This document shows positions 25,620 through 34,919 of a stretch of DNA of 64,000 nt, in pieces. The notes beneath the pieces are model-generated. The model saw only the letters and a list, made by a program, of their open reading frames with translations. It did not search any database and was not told the origin of the DNA. The DNA is taken from NCBI RefSeq assembly GCF_030150155.1, contig NZ_JASLGR010000061.1, positions 1 to 64,000 of the forward strand, written 5' to 3'. Origin of the DNA: Nocardioides sp. (GTDB lineage: Bacteria; Actinomycetota; Actinomycetes; Propionibacteriales; Nocardioidaceae). Both the position numbers and the translations under genes were made by a program. Positions within the stretch are counted from its first letter, which is position 1, and every line of letters starts with the position of its first letter.

Positions 25620-26312
25620 GTGAAGAGCACCACGAAGAAGGCCGTCGCCGCTGTCAGCACGTCGCTGGCTCCCAAGATGATCGAGCTCGCTCCCGGGCTG
25701 ACCAGCTCCTTCATCGGACAGGCTCTCCACCGGGCCATCGTCGGCATCGGGCCGCTGCCCGGCGCCGCCAAGACCGCGGAGAAGGAGCTCGCCAAGCACG
25801 GCAGCGTGGAGAAGGCGGTCAAGGCGCTGATCCGCAAGCACGTCGCCTACGCGGGCACCGAGGGCTTCGCGACCAACATCGGCGGCCTGGTCACCGCGGT
25901 GGTCACCGTCCCGGCCAACATCACCGGCCTGGCCGTGGTGCAGTGCCGGATGATCGCGGCGATCGCGCACCTGCGCGGCTACGACCTGGACGACCCGCGG
26001 GTCCGGGACGCGATCCTGATGATCATGCTGGGCGAGTCCACGGTCGACTCCAAGGTCGCCAAGCGGAAGCTGCCGAGCACCCCGATGGCGATCGCGACCG
26101 CCCCGGTGCACGACCCGTCGCTGGACACCCTGATCTCGGCGGAGGTCGCCGGGGAGATGCTCACCCGGGTGGCCGGCAAGCGGCTGGCCACGACGGTCGC
26201 CAAGCGCACCCCGGTCGTCGGCGGCGTGGTCGGCGGCTCGGTGGACGGCTGGGAGACGTACCAGGTCGGGCGCTACGCGCGCCGCGAGCTGCTGCCGCGC
26301 AAGCGCCGGTAG
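25620..26312 (+). CDS. EcsC-like protein
   Basis: 230 residues. The central part (AYAGTEGFATNIGGLVTAVVTVPANITGLAVVQCRMIAAIAHLRGYDLDDPRVRDAILMIMLGE) is the recognisable EcsC core: amphipathic helices and an alanine/glycine-rich membrane-associating stretch. The C-terminal end is basic (RRELLPRKRR). The biochemical role of the family is unknown. Its last 40 nt overlap the end of the convergent sulfotransferase gene. Confidence 0.8.
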   Translation: MKSTTKKAVAAVSTSLAPKMIELAPGLTSSFIGQALHRAIVGIGPLPGAAKTAEKELAKHGSVEKAVKALIRKHVAYAGTEGFATNIGGLVTAVVTVPANITGLAVVQCRMIAAIAHLRGYDLDDPRVRDAILMIMLGESTVDSKVAKRKLPSTPMAIATAPVHDPSLDTLISAEVAGEMLTRVAGKRLATTVAKRTPVVGGVVGGSVDGWETYQVGRYARRELLPRKRR

Positions 26313-27472
26313 GTCTCCAGGGCCCGCTTGCCCGCGCCGGAGGACTCCAGCCGGCTCCGGGCGGCGTTGCGCAGCCCGGCGATCTGACGCAGCTCCTCGA
26401 CCTCGGTCCGCAGTGCGTCGACGTCGCTCACCAGGGCCTCACGCTCACGCATCAGCCGTCCTGCCTCGGCGAGCAGGGCCACGGTGGCGTCGGTCCCGAT
26501 CGAGGCGATCCGCTCCGGGTCGGGCTGGTCGGGGTCGGTGAACTCGGTGGGCCGCTCGCCGCGCAGCTCGTCGAGGTCGCCGGTCACCCGGTAGCCGCGC
26601 GCCGCGATCTCCTCGACCCACTGCGAGGCCACCTGCTCCACCCAGTCGCACGCGGCCGGAGGGACGGTGATCCGGCGCTTGGACCGGCGCGGTCCCAGGG
26701 TCCGGTGGGCCAGCACCTCCATCACCAGCCAGCGGTACTCGTCCTTGGACAGGAACTCCGGCACCACCTCGTTGAGCCCCCGTACGAACGTGGTGGCGTT
26801 GGCGCCCAGGGACTCGTTCGACCGTTCGGCGGTCACCTCGATCGGCAGATCGGTGAGGCCGAAGACCTCGGACAGCCGCTGCCACACCACACTGCGGTCG
26901 GTGCCACGCGGCGGCACCGTCACCAGGTGCACCCGATCCGCCGGCAGTACGCCGTCCCCGGCACCCCACCGGGCCAGGATCGCGGGCAGGTCCTGGACGC
27001 CCCAGAACAGCTCCGCGCTGCGCCCCTCGCGGGCGGTGATCGCGGCGATGAAGTCGGCGTAGGACTCGGTGCCGAAGTGCTTGACGGTCTCCTGCCACTC
27101 CGCAGGGATCTGGCGGAACAGGTCGCGCACGGTCAGCACCAGGTGGACCTCGGCCTCACCGAAGGAGGCCAGTGCCCGGGCCGCCTGCTCGGCGGTGGCG
27201 CCGGCCAGGATCTCGTTGCTGAGGATCACCGTGCCGGGCGTGGCCCGGACCTCGGCGGCCAGCGCGTCCCACTCGCCGACGACCTCGTTCTCCAGGCCGC
27301 CCCACTCCCGGCGCAGCAGGTCGAGGGCGGCTCGGAACTGGGAGTCGAAGTGCTCCCCCGGGTAGCCGATCCCGTGCGTAGCCAGCAGGTCACGGTGCCG
27401 GAACAGCACGTCCTGGAAGAAGGTGGTCGCCGTCTTCGGCGTCCCGACATGGAGCAGCACCCGTGAGGCCAT
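26273..27472 (-). CDS. PAPS-dependent sulfotransferase-family protein
   Basis: 399 residues. The N-terminal phosphosulfate-binding loop GTPKTATTFFQ and a 3'-phosphate-type segment (HLVLTVRDLFRQIPAEWQE) identify the sulfotransferase fold. A C-terminal coiled coil (EREALVSDVDALRTEVEELRQ) and a basic tail follow. It likely sulfates a glycan or lipid; the acceptor is unknown. A frameshifted paralogue lies at 28.5 kb on the other side of a glycosyltransferase gene, suggesting a cell-envelope glycan locus. TACCCT (27485-27480) lies 7 nt before the ATG. Confidence 0.88.
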   Translation of the reverse strand: MASRVLLHVGTPKTATTFFQDVLFRHRDLLATHGIGYPGEHFDSQFRAALDLLRREWGGLENEVVGEWDALAAEVRATPGTVILSNEILAGATAEQAARALASFGEAEVHLVLTVRDLFRQIPAEWQETVKHFGTESYADFIAAITAREGRSAELFWGVQDLPAILARWGAGDGVLPADRVHLVTVPPRGTDRSVVWQRLSEVFGLTDLPIEVTAERSNESLGANATTFVRGLNEVVPEFLSKDEYRWLVMEVLAHRTLGPRRSKRRITVPPAACDWVEQVASQWVEEIAARGYRVTGDLDELRGERPTEFTDPDQPDPERIASIGTDATVALLAEAGRLMREREALVSDVDALRTEVEELRQIAGLRNAARSRLESSGAGKRALETYRRLRGSSSRRA

Positions 27473-27565
27473 GACCCTCAGGGTAGAGCCCGGACCTGAG
27501 TCCCCTCCTGTGAGCCAGGTTGACGGCGGTCGTCGGGATCAGCGCGTGATCAGCCCGTGAACAGC

Positions 27566-27592
27566 AATGTCCCCGTTTGGGGACATTAGGAT
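27566..27592 (+). promoter_or_regulatory. palindrome and -10 element upstream of glycosyltransferase gene
   Basis: AATGTCCCC-GTTT-GGGGACATT (27566-27587) is a perfect 9-bp inverted repeat that meets the -10-like TAGGAT (27587-27592). That hexamer ends 7 nt before ATG 27600. The layout suggests a repressor site on a leaderless promoter. Confidence 0.55.
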
Positions 27593-27599
27593 CGCGCTC

Positions 27600-28529
27600 A
27601 TGGCTTCCGTCGGGATCATCATCCGCACCAAGGACCGCCCCCAATTCCTGGAGCGGGCACTGCGGAGCATCACCGCCCAGACGTACGCCGACTGGGAGGC
27701 GTTCATCGTCAACGACGGTGGCCGTCCCGCCGACGTCGTGGCACTGGTCGACGCGCTGTCCCCCACCGACCGGGCGAAGTTCACGATCATCGACCACCCC
27801 ACCTCCCTGGGTCGCTGGCCCAGCGCCAACGCCGGGGTGAGGGCGGGCGAGACGACGTACCTCGTCCTGCACGACGACGACGACACCTGGGCGCCCACCT
27901 TCCTGGAGACCTCGGTGGCCTACCTGGAGGCGCACCCGCTGGCGCCCGGCGTGGTGAGCAAGTGCGAGATCGTCTGGGAGGAGCGCCGCGAGCGTCCCGA
28001 CGGCACCTCCGAGCTGGTCGAGACGGGCCGCGAGGTCTTCCAGGAGAGCCTGCCCGACCCGCTGCTCGGCCCGACCCTGCTGTTCAACCGGTTCGTGCCG
28101 ATCGGCTTCCTGTACCGCCGTGCGCTGCACGACGAGATCGGGCTCTACAACGAGTCGCTCGAGGTCGTCGGCGACTGGGACTTCAACCTCAAGATCATGT
28201 CCCGCTGGGCGCTGACCTGGCTCGACGGGGAGCCGCTGGCCTTCTGGCACCAGCGTCCCGCGGCCGCCGGCGCCGACGGCAACTCGGTGATCGGCTCGGT
28301 CAACGCGCACGAGAAGTACGACGCCCTGGTCCGCGACGCCGCCCTGCGGCAGTACGTCGGCGAGCACGGGCTCGGCCTGGTGCTGTACCTGACCAAGTTC
28401 ATCGATCAGCGTTTCGTCGACGTCGAGAACGGGCTGCGCCGCGACATCCTCTCGGGGCAGTCGGGCGTCGCGACGGCGTACCGGCTCAAGGAGAAGGCGC
28501 TCAACGCGCTGCCCTGGCGTCGCCGCTAG
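27600..28529 (+). CDS. family-2 glycosyltransferase
   Basis: 309 residues. The GT-A start VGIIIRTKDRPQFLERALRSITAQTYADWEAFIVNDGG and the metal/nucleotide-sugar binding LHDDDDTWAP are typical of GT2. An acceptor-side GDWDFNLKIMSRWALTW follows. No membrane segments, so it acts at the cytoplasmic face, probably on envelope polysaccharide. It sits between two sulfotransferase genes. ATG 27600 is chosen over 27567 because the latter lies inside the promoter palindrome. Confidence 0.93.
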   Translation: MASVGIIIRTKDRPQFLERALRSITAQTYADWEAFIVNDGGRPADVVALVDALSPTDRAKFTIIDHPTSLGRWPSANAGVRAGETTYLVLHDDDDTWAPTFLETSVAYLEAHPLAPGVVSKCEIVWEERRERPDGTSELVETGREVFQESLPDPLLGPTLLFNRFVPIGFLYRRALHDEIGLYNESLEVVGDWDFNLKIMSRWALTWLDGEPLAFWHQRPAAAGADGNSVIGSVNAHEKYDALVRDAALRQYVGEHGLGLVLYLTKFIDQRFVDVENGLRRDILSGQSGVATAYRLKEKALNALPWRRR

Positions 28530-28545
28530 GACGCGACCACTCGGC

Positions 28546-29666
28546 TCAGTCCGCGGGGCGGAAGCGGTCGGCGACCCGACGTACGGCCCGCCGGGCGCGG
28601 GCCGGCAGGCGCTGCTCGTCCGAACGGCGGCCGGCCGCCTCGGCGACGGCCGCCACCAGCATCGCGTTGGTCAGCCGCATCACCCGGCGTGGACGCGGCA
28701 GGTCGGGGTCGATCCACTCCCCGGTGCGGGGCCGTGCCCGCAGATCGTCGAGGTCACCGACGACGTGGATCCCGGCCGCGGTGACCCAGTCGATCCAGAC
28801 CTGCGCGAGGTCGGCGATCCACCCGTCCAGATCCGGCGGCACCACGATCGGCAGCGGACGGCCCCGCTCCCCGCGGGCGGCCTGGCCGGCCAGCATCTGC
28901 GGCACCAGCCGGTGGTAGACGATGTCACGATGCTCCTCGGTGCTCACCCCGGCCCGGATCAGGCCCGCGTTGAGCTTGCGCAGCGCCTGGGCCTCGATCA
29001 CGCCCAGGGACTGGTTGGCCTCCTCGCCTCCACCGGCGCCCAGGCCGGGTCGATCCCGATCGCCTCGCAGAACCGCGGCCACAGCGCCGCCCGGTTCCCC
29101 GACGGCACGGTGACCAGGTGGACCCGCTCGGGTGGCAGCGCCGCACTCCACTGCGCCAGTGCCCGCGGCAGGTGCTGAGCGCGCCAGAACCAGCGCCGGG
29201 AGGTCATCGGGTCCTGGTCGACGATCCGCTCCAGGTGCCGCCGAAACGGGCGGGCGTTGTAGGTCTTGAGCCCTTCCTGCCAGTCCGCGGCGAGCAGCCG
29301 GCCCGGCTCCCGGGTGGTGAAGACGACGTGCACCTCCAGACCGTCCAGGTCGGCCAGCGCCCGCTCGATCTGGTCCGGGGTGGCGACGGCGAAGACCTCG
29401 TGGCTGACCACGACGGTGCCCCGGGCGGCGCGGATCCGGCGTACCAGCGCCCTCCACTCGCCGTGGGCCTTCTCGTGGAAGCCGGGCCACTTGATCGCGG
29501 TCAGGTCCACGGCGGCGAGGAACATCGTGGGCCGCAGACCGACCGGGTACTTCACGCCGTGCTGAGCCAGCGACGCCCGGTTGCGCAGCAGCCGGTCCTG
29601 GAGGTACGTCGTCCCGGTCTTGGGAGCACCGACATGGAGATAGACCTTCTGTGCCACGTGCTCCAT
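28546..29666 (-). pseudogene. sulfotransferase-family gene with a frameshift
   Basis: The first part (from ATG 29666; KVYLHVGAPKTGTTYLQDRLL with the PAPS loop, to IGIDPAWAPVEA) and the second part (EANQSLGVIEAQALRKLNAG ... RRVADRFRPAD) lie in different frames. They join near 29021-29037, within GGTGGAGGCGAGGAGG. The junction aligns with the unbroken paralogue at 26273 (its NESLGAN equals NQSLGVI), so one base appears lost or two gained. Each half alone lacks part of the fold. It could be a recent mutation, a sequencing error in a purine-rich run, or programmed slippage. Confidence 0.8.
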
Positions 29667-29769
29667 CCTTGCCCCGGCACCTGTGCAACTCCTCAACAGT
29701 GAGCCAACACCGGCTGTCAACGAGACCGACGCCACGTCAGCGCCATGTCAGCGCCATGTCAGCACCCGG

Positions 29770-32622
29770 TCAGCGCCAGGTGCGCGACGGCCCTCCGGCC
29801 CGCTCCCGGTCCAGGGTGACCAGCGAGCGCAGCTCCTCGTTGCTCAGCTCGGTCAGGGCCGCGTCGCCGTTGCCCAGGACCGCCTCAGCCAGGGCGCGCT
29901 TGTGCTCCAGCAGCAGCGCGATCCGCTCCTCCAGGGTGCCGCGCATGATCAGGCGGTGCACCTGAACCGGCTTGGTCTGCCCGATCCGCCAGGCCCGGTC
30001 CGAGGCCTGGTCCTCGACCGCGGGATTCCACCAGCGGTCCACGTGCACGACGTGGTCGGCGGCGGTGAGGTTGAGGCCGGTGCCGCCGGCCTGCAGCGAG
30101 AGCAGGAAGACCGGCACCTCCCCCGCCTGGAACCGCTCCACCATCGCCTCGCGGGCCGCTACCGGGGTGCCGCCGTGCAGGAACTGGTGGCTGATCCCGG
30201 TCGCCTCCCAGTGCGCTTCGAGGAGCCTCGCCATCGCGACGTACTGGGTGAAGACGAGGACGGCGCCTCCCTCGGCCACCGCCGTCTCGATCACCTCGTC
30301 GAGGAGATCGAGCTTCTGGCTCCGCCCCGAGACCTTGCCCTGAGTCTGTTTGAGGAACTGCGCGGGGTGGTTGCAGATCTGCTTGAGGCCGGTGAGCATC
30401 ATCAGGATCAGGCCGCGGCGCAGCGGGTCGTCGCCGGGCAGCCGCTCGATCCGCTCCATCGTGTCGCGCACGTACGCCTCGTAGAGCACCGTCTGCTCCT
30501 TGGTCAGGCTGAGCACGTGATCGGTCTCGGTCTTGGGCGGCAGCTCGGGGGCGATCCCCGGGTCGGTCTTGCGCCGGCGCAGCAGGAACGGCGCGATCAG
30601 GTCGGCGAACTGACGCGCCGCCACCTGGACACCGGCCTCGATCGGCGCCGCCCAGGCCTTGCGGAACGCCTTGCGCGAGCCGAGCAGGCCCGGCACGCAC
30701 CAGTCCAGGATCGCCCACAGCTCCGAGAGGTCGTTCTCCACCGGCGTGCCGGTCAGGGCCACCCGGGCCGTCGCCGGGATCAGCCGGATGGCGCGAGCCG
30801 TGGAGGAGGCCGGGTTCTTCAGGTGCTGGGCCTCATCGGCCACCACCAGGTCCCAGCCCTGGGTGGCGAGCAGCCGGGCGTCGCGCCGCATCGTGCCGTA
30901 CGTCGTCAGCACGACGCTGCCCGCCGCGGGCGGCTCGACCACGCTCGGGTCGGCCAGATCGCGGTCGGGACCGTGGAAGCGCGTGACCGCGACGTCGGGG
31001 GCGAAGCGGCGCAGCTCGGCCTCCCAGTTGCCCATCAGACTGGTCGGGCAGACCACCAGGGTCCGCATCGGGGTGCCCGCCTGCGCGGCCAGCGCCGCCC
31101 GGTGCAGGTGCACCGAGATCAGGGTGATCGTCTTGCCCAGCCCCATGTCGTCGGCCAGACAGCCGCCGAGACCGAGCGCGGTCAGGTCGGCGAGCCAGCT
31201 CAGCCCCTGGCGCTGATAGTCGCGCAGCGTGGCGCTCAGGGCCGGCGGGACCGGGGTCGGCTCGCCCTGGCCGACCGAGGCGACGATGTCGCGCAGCCGC
31301 TCCAGGCTGGCTCCCACGATGACCGGCGTGGCCGACGTCTCGGCGGCGTCCAGGTCGACGATCCGGGCCGAGCCGGCCAGCGCGATCCCGATCGCCTCGG
31401 CCGGGGTGGCGGCACGCAGGATCCGTTTGCGGGCCTTGCGGGCGATCGAGGGATCGACGATCGTCCACGAGCCGCGCAGCTTGAGGATCGGGCTCGCCGC
31501 GTTGGCCAGCTCGTCCATCTCCTCCTCGCTCAGCGCCTCCTCGCCCAGCGCCAGCTCCCAGCGGAACGCGAACAGGTCCTCCATCGCGAACAGTCCGGTC
31601 TTGAGCGCCTCCTCGCGGGTGACCCGCTCCTCGCCCTCGCCCAGCTGACGATCGGCGGTGTCGAGCACCGTGCGGGCGGTCAGCTCCCGGCCCAGCGAGC
31701 GCGGCCACATCACGTCCACGCCGATCGCCTTGAGGGCCGCGACCCCCTCGCCCAGCAGGGAGCCGACGTCGTCGCTCTCCAGGATCAGCTCGGTCGGCGA
31801 GGCCTGGCGACGCATCCGCTCCAGCGGCGGCCACGCCCGAGCCGCCTCGCCCAGCCGCAGCGCCATGTCCGCGGTGGTGCGCGGTCCGAAGCCGTGCAGC
31901 CGCGGGTCGTCGCGCCACAGCACCCAGCCGTCGGCGAGGTGGAGCGGGTTGGCGGCGTCGTGGACCTGGAGGACGAGCCGCACCACGCCCTCGACCAGCG
32001 ACTCCTCGTCGGCCTCCACCCGCAGCGAGATCGCGATCCGCTCCGGGGCACCCGGCGCGTCGTCGGGGAGGATCCGACCGCGTAGCCGGTCCGCGATCGA
32101 GCCGCCGCCGTCGGCCAGCCGGGCCGCCTTCCCGGCACGCTCCCGCATCCGGCGCGAGGCCGCCGAGGCACCCCGTCCGGGGCCGGTGGCACGTCCGGCA
32201 CCGGCTGCCCGGGCGCTGGTGGTGCCCGAGTGCATCGCGTCGACCGTCGCCGCGATCATCGACCAGGCGATCGCCTCGGCTGCCTCACGGTCCGTGTCGG
32301 CGTACGTCCGGAACTCGGCGAGCAGGCGGAGACGCTCCATGTCGGCGCCCTGCACGACCGGGGCCCAGACGATCTCCTCGGCGACCGTCGCCTCCTCGAA
32401 CTTCCCCTCCGCGATCAGCTTCATCGCGAACAGCGCGGCAGCGCCGAGCAGGCCGACCGAGGGGTGCACCGCCTCGTTGGCCATCGCCTTGGTCAGCACC
32501 GGGATCGCCGAGACGATCGGCAGCGGCACCGAGCGGCGCTCGTCGCTGAAGGTGACCTGGCCGTCCCGCGGTCGGTCCGCGACGCTCAGCGTCGCCGGGC
32601 CGGTCAACGGGAGGAAGCTCAC
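29770..32622 (-). CDS. SNF2/RapA-family helicase-like ATPase
   Basis: 950 residues. The N-terminal ~450 residues are variable, with an alanine-rich region. The C-terminal SWI2/SNF2 motor has motif I DDMGLGKTITLI, motif II VVADEAQHLKNP, motif III ALTGTPVEN and motif VI QASDRAWRIGQTKPVQVHRL. It moves along or remodels protein-DNA complexes; partners are unknown. The GTG start at 32622 follows TAGGTT by 6 nt. It is divergent from the glutathione peroxidase gene. Confidence 0.95.
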   Translation of the reverse strand: MSFLPLTGPATLSVADRPRDGQVTFSDERRSVPLPIVSAIPVLTKAMANEAVHPSVGLLGAAALFAMKLIAEGKFEEATVAEEIVWAPVVQGADMERLRLLAEFRTYADTDREAAEAIAWSMIAATVDAMHSGTTSARAAGAGRATGPGRGASAASRRMRERAGKAARLADGGGSIADRLRGRILPDDAPGAPERIAISLRVEADEESLVEGVVRLVLQVHDAANPLHLADGWVLWRDDPRLHGFGPRTTADMALRLGEAARAWPPLERMRRQASPTELILESDDVGSLLGEGVAALKAIGVDVMWPRSLGRELTARTVLDTADRQLGEGEERVTREEALKTGLFAMEDLFAFRWELALGEEALSEEEMDELANAASPILKLRGSWTIVDPSIARKARKRILRAATPAEAIGIALAGSARIVDLDAAETSATPVIVGASLERLRDIVASVGQGEPTPVPPALSATLRDYQRQGLSWLADLTALGLGGCLADDMGLGKTITLISVHLHRAALAAQAGTPMRTLVVCPTSLMGNWEAELRRFAPDVAVTRFHGPDRDLADPSVVEPPAAGSVVLTTYGTMRRDARLLATQGWDLVVADEAQHLKNPASSTARAIRLIPATARVALTGTPVENDLSELWAILDWCVPGLLGSRKAFRKAWAAPIEAGVQVAARQFADLIAPFLLRRRKTDPGIAPELPPKTETDHVLSLTKEQTVLYEAYVRDTMERIERLPGDDPLRRGLILMMLTGLKQICNHPAQFLKQTQGKVSGRSQKLDLLDEVIETAVAEGGAVLVFTQYVAMARLLEAHWEATGISHQFLHGGTPVAAREAMVERFQAGEVPVFLLSLQAGGTGLNLTAADHVVHVDRWWNPAVEDQASDRAWRIGQTKPVQVHRLIMRGTLEERIALLLEHKRALAEAVLGNGDAALTELSNEELRSLVTLDRERAGGPSRTWR

Positions 32623-32628
32623 CGGTAG

Positions 32629-32634
32629 AACCTA
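32629..32634 (-). promoter_or_regulatory. -10 element TAGGTT of the SNF2 gene
   Basis: It lies 6 nt before GTG 32622. Confidence 0.55.
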
Positions 32635-32665
32635 ACGTTCGACACCGACAATCCCGGCCCCCGCG

Positions 32666-32671
32666 TAGGCT
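32666..32671 (+). promoter_or_regulatory. -10 element TAGGCT of glutathione peroxidase gene
   Basis: It lies 6 nt before ATG 32678. Confidence 0.6.
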
Positions 32672-32677
32672 CGGACC

Positions 32678-33163
32678 ATGAGCATCCTCGACGCCTCGAT
32701 CGCCACGCTGGACGGTACGCCGACCACGCTCGGCACCCTCACCGGCGGTCGCCCCGCCCTCCTGGTCAACGTCGCCTCCAAGTGCGGTCTCACCCCGCAG
32801 TACGAAGGCCTGGAGCGGATCGCCGAGGCCAACCCCGGCCTCGCCGTGATCGGCTTCCCGTGCAACCAGTTCATGGGCCAGGAGCCGGGGTCGCCCGAGG
32901 AGATCCAGGAGTTCTGCTCCACGACGTACGGCGTCACCTTCCCGCTGACGGAGAAGATCGAGGTCAACGGCGAGGGCCGGCACCCGATCTACACCGAGCT
33001 CACCCAGACCGCCGAGGAGGCCAGCGGCGAGGCCGGCGACATCACGTGGAACTTCGAGAAGTTCCTGATCTCCGGTGACGGCGCCGTGGTGAAGCGGTTC
33101 GGCCCGCGCACCGACCCGGAGGCCGCCGAGGTCCTCGACGCGATCGCCAGCGTTCAGGGCTGA
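32678..33163 (+). CDS. glutathione peroxidase-family thiol peroxidase
   Basis: 161 residues. It reduces hydroperoxides. The peroxidatic residue is Cys36 (ASKCGLT), not selenocysteine. Gln64 (FPCNQF) and Trp124-Asn125 (ITWNFEKF) complete the tetrad. Cys80 (EFCSTTYG) is in the position of the resolving cysteine, so it probably uses thioredoxin (mycothiol is also possible) rather than glutathione. Cytoplasmic. A hairpin follows 15 nt after the stop. Confidence 0.95.
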   Translation: MSILDASIATLDGTPTTLGTLTGGRPALLVNVASKCGLTPQYEGLERIAEANPGLAVIGFPCNQFMGQEPGSPEEIQEFCSTTYGVTFPLTEKIEVNGEGRHPIYTELTQTAEEASGEAGDITWNFEKFLISGDGAVVKRFGPRTDPEAAEVLDAIASVQG

Positions 33164-33177
33164 TCCCCCACCGTGAC

Positions 33178-33213
33178 GAGCGCCCGTTGTGACCTCGGTT
33201 ACAACAGGCGCTC
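33178..33213 (+). terminator. hairpin after glutathione peroxidase gene
   Basis: GAGCGCC-C-GTTGT pairs with ACAAC-A-GGCGCTC (one mismatch) around a ten-base loop. It ends 18 nt before the -35 of the efflux gene. Confidence 0.6.
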
Positions 33214-33230
33214 AGTCATTCCTCCCTGAG

Positions 33231-33259
33231 TTGGGATAGTTGCCACAGGCAACTACGGT
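33231..33259 (+). promoter_or_regulatory. promoter of efflux gene with palindromic operator in the spacer
   Basis: The -35 is TTGGGA (33231-33236) and the -10 TACGGT (33254-33259), separated by 17 bp. TAGTTGCC-ACA-GGCAACTA (33237-33255) fills that spacer and overlaps the -10. The GTG follows after 6 nt. The layout fits repression by a dimeric drug-sensing regulator (TetR or MarR type). Confidence 0.65.
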
Positions 33260-33265
33260 GGGCCG

Positions 33266-34852
33266 GTGACTGAAGATCTAGCACAGGCACAGCAGCCTGA
33301 GGCGCCAACGGGCGCACCCCACTCGGACAAGCTCGACGCACGCGTCCTGATCATCGCTGGCGTGGTCGTCGTCGGCTCCATCATGTCGATCCTCGACATC
33401 ACCGTCGTCTCGGTGGCACTGACCACCTTCCAGTCGACCTTCCACGCCAGCGCCGCCCAGGTGGCCTGGACCATGACCGGCTACACGCTGGCCCTTGCCG
33501 CCGTCATCCCCGCCACCGGCTGGGCCGCCGAACGGTTCGGCACGAAGCGGCTCTACCTCGCCGCGATCGTCTTCTTCGCCGTCGGATCGGCGATGTGTGC
33601 GACCGCCTCCAACCTCGAGATGCTCGTGCTCTGGCGCGTCGTCCAGGGCTTCGGCGGCGGCATGCTGATGCCGATCGGCATGACCATCCTCACCCGAGCC
33701 GCCGGTCCGGACCGGGTCGGTCGCGTGATGGCCGTCCTCGGCATCCCGATGCTGCTCGGCCCGATCTGTGGCCCCATCCTCGGCGGCCTGCTGATCGACA
33801 AGGCCAGCTGGCACTGGATCTTCCTGATCAACGTCCCGATCGGTATCGCGGCGTTCATCTACGCCCTGCTCGCCCTGCCCCAGGACAAGCCGCAGGCCAC
33901 CGAGCGGTTCGACCTCCTCGGCATGGTGCTGCTCTCCCCCGGCCTCGCGCTGCTGCTGTACGGCGTCTCCTCCGTCCCCGAGGAGGGCACCTTCTGGGCC
34001 GCCAAGGTCATGATCACCGCCATCGCCGGTGTCGTGCTGATCGTCGCGTTCGTCTTCTGGGCACTGTCCAAGCGGAACCCGGAGCCGCTGGTCGACCTGC
34101 GCCTGTTCAAGAACAAGGACCTCACCGTCTCCGTCGTCACGATGGCGCTGTTCTGCATGGCGTTCTTCGGCTGCAGCCTGCTGATCCCGCTCTACTTCCA
34201 GCAGGTCCGTGGCGAGACCGCCCTGGCCGCCGGTGTGCTGCTGATCCCCCAGGGCATCGGTGCGATGGTGACCATGCCGATCGCCGGTGTCCTGGCCGAC
34301 AAGATCGGCCCCGGCAAGATCGTGATGAGCGGCATCGTGCTGATCGTGATCAGCTTCGCGATGTGGGCACCGCTGGACGGTCACACCAGCTACCCGTACC
34401 TGCTGGGCGCGCTCTTCGTCCAGGGCCTGGGCATGGGTATGACGATGATGCCGACGTTCTCCGCCGGTCTGGCCACGCTGCGTGACCACACCATCGCGCG
34501 CGGCTCGACGCTGATGAACATCAACCAGCAGGTCGCCGGCTCGATCGGCACCGCCGTCTTCACGGTGCTGCTCACCAACGGCCTGACCGGCAACAGCACC
34601 CTGAAGCTGGCCTCGGCCGTCGACCAGGCCGGCAACGACCAGAGCCTGCTCGCCAGCGTGCTGCAGAAGTTCGGGGTCAGCGCCGACAAGCTGCCCTCGC
34701 TGCTCGCCGGTGCCCCCGACGAGATGGGCGGCGTCTTCGGCAACGTCTTCATCGTTGCCGCCGTGCTCGCTGCCTGCTGCCTGATCCCCGCCTTCTTCCT
34801 CCCGCGTCACGCGGCGGAGAAGACGGGCGACCAGCCGGTGATGATGCACTGA
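33266..34852 (+). CDS. DHA2-family (EmrB/QacA-type) MFS efflux transporter
   Basis: 528 residues with 14 predicted transmembrane helices. Motifs of the drug:H+ antiporter-2 family are visible: LDITVVSVALTTFQ in helix 1, WTMTGYTLALAAVIPATGWAAERFGTKRLY (motif A region) and GPICGPILGGLLI (motif C). It exports toxic compounds using the proton gradient; substrate unknown. The promoter carries a spacer palindrome, so drug-inducible control is likely. No regulator gene is adjacent. A strong terminator follows. Confidence 0.95.
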   Translation: MTEDLAQAQQPEAPTGAPHSDKLDARVLIIAGVVVVGSIMSILDITVVSVALTTFQSTFHASAAQVAWTMTGYTLALAAVIPATGWAAERFGTKRLYLAAIVFFAVGSAMCATASNLEMLVLWRVVQGFGGGMLMPIGMTILTRAAGPDRVGRVMAVLGIPMLLGPICGPILGGLLIDKASWHWIFLINVPIGIAAFIYALLALPQDKPQATERFDLLGMVLLSPGLALLLYGVSSVPEEGTFWAAKVMITAIAGVVLIVAFVFWALSKRNPEPLVDLRLFKNKDLTVSVVTMALFCMAFFGCSLLIPLYFQQVRGETALAAGVLLIPQGIGAMVTMPIAGVLADKIGPGKIVMSGIVLIVISFAMWAPLDGHTSYPYLLGALFVQGLGMGMTMMPTFSAGLATLRDHTIARGSTLMNINQQVAGSIGTAVFTVLLTNGLTGNSTLKLASAVDQAGNDQSLLASVLQKFGVSADKLPSLLAGAPDEMGGVFGNVFIVAAVLAACCLIPAFFLPRHAAEKTGDQPVMMH

Positions 34853-34876
34853 TCCTGCTCGTCAGGACGCACCCGT

Positions 34877-34912
34877 ACGACGCCCCGCCCGGTTCTCCGG
34901 GCGGGGCGTCGT
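34877..34912 (+). terminator. strong perfect hairpin terminator of efflux gene
   Basis: ACGACGCCCCGCCCGG and its exact reverse complement form a 16-bp stem around TTCT, followed by the pyrimidine run CCTTCCCC. Confidence 0.85.
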
Positions 34913-34919
34913 CCTTCCC

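Noticed and set aside
29683..32085. Long open frame antisense to the SNF2 gene
   Set aside because: It is rich in Arg/Gly/Gln/His/Asp typical of high-GC antisense frames, has no motifs, and the opposite strand carries clear helicase motifs.
32678..33163. Selenocysteine in the peroxidase
   Set aside because: The active-site codon is a cysteine codon, with no in-frame TGA.
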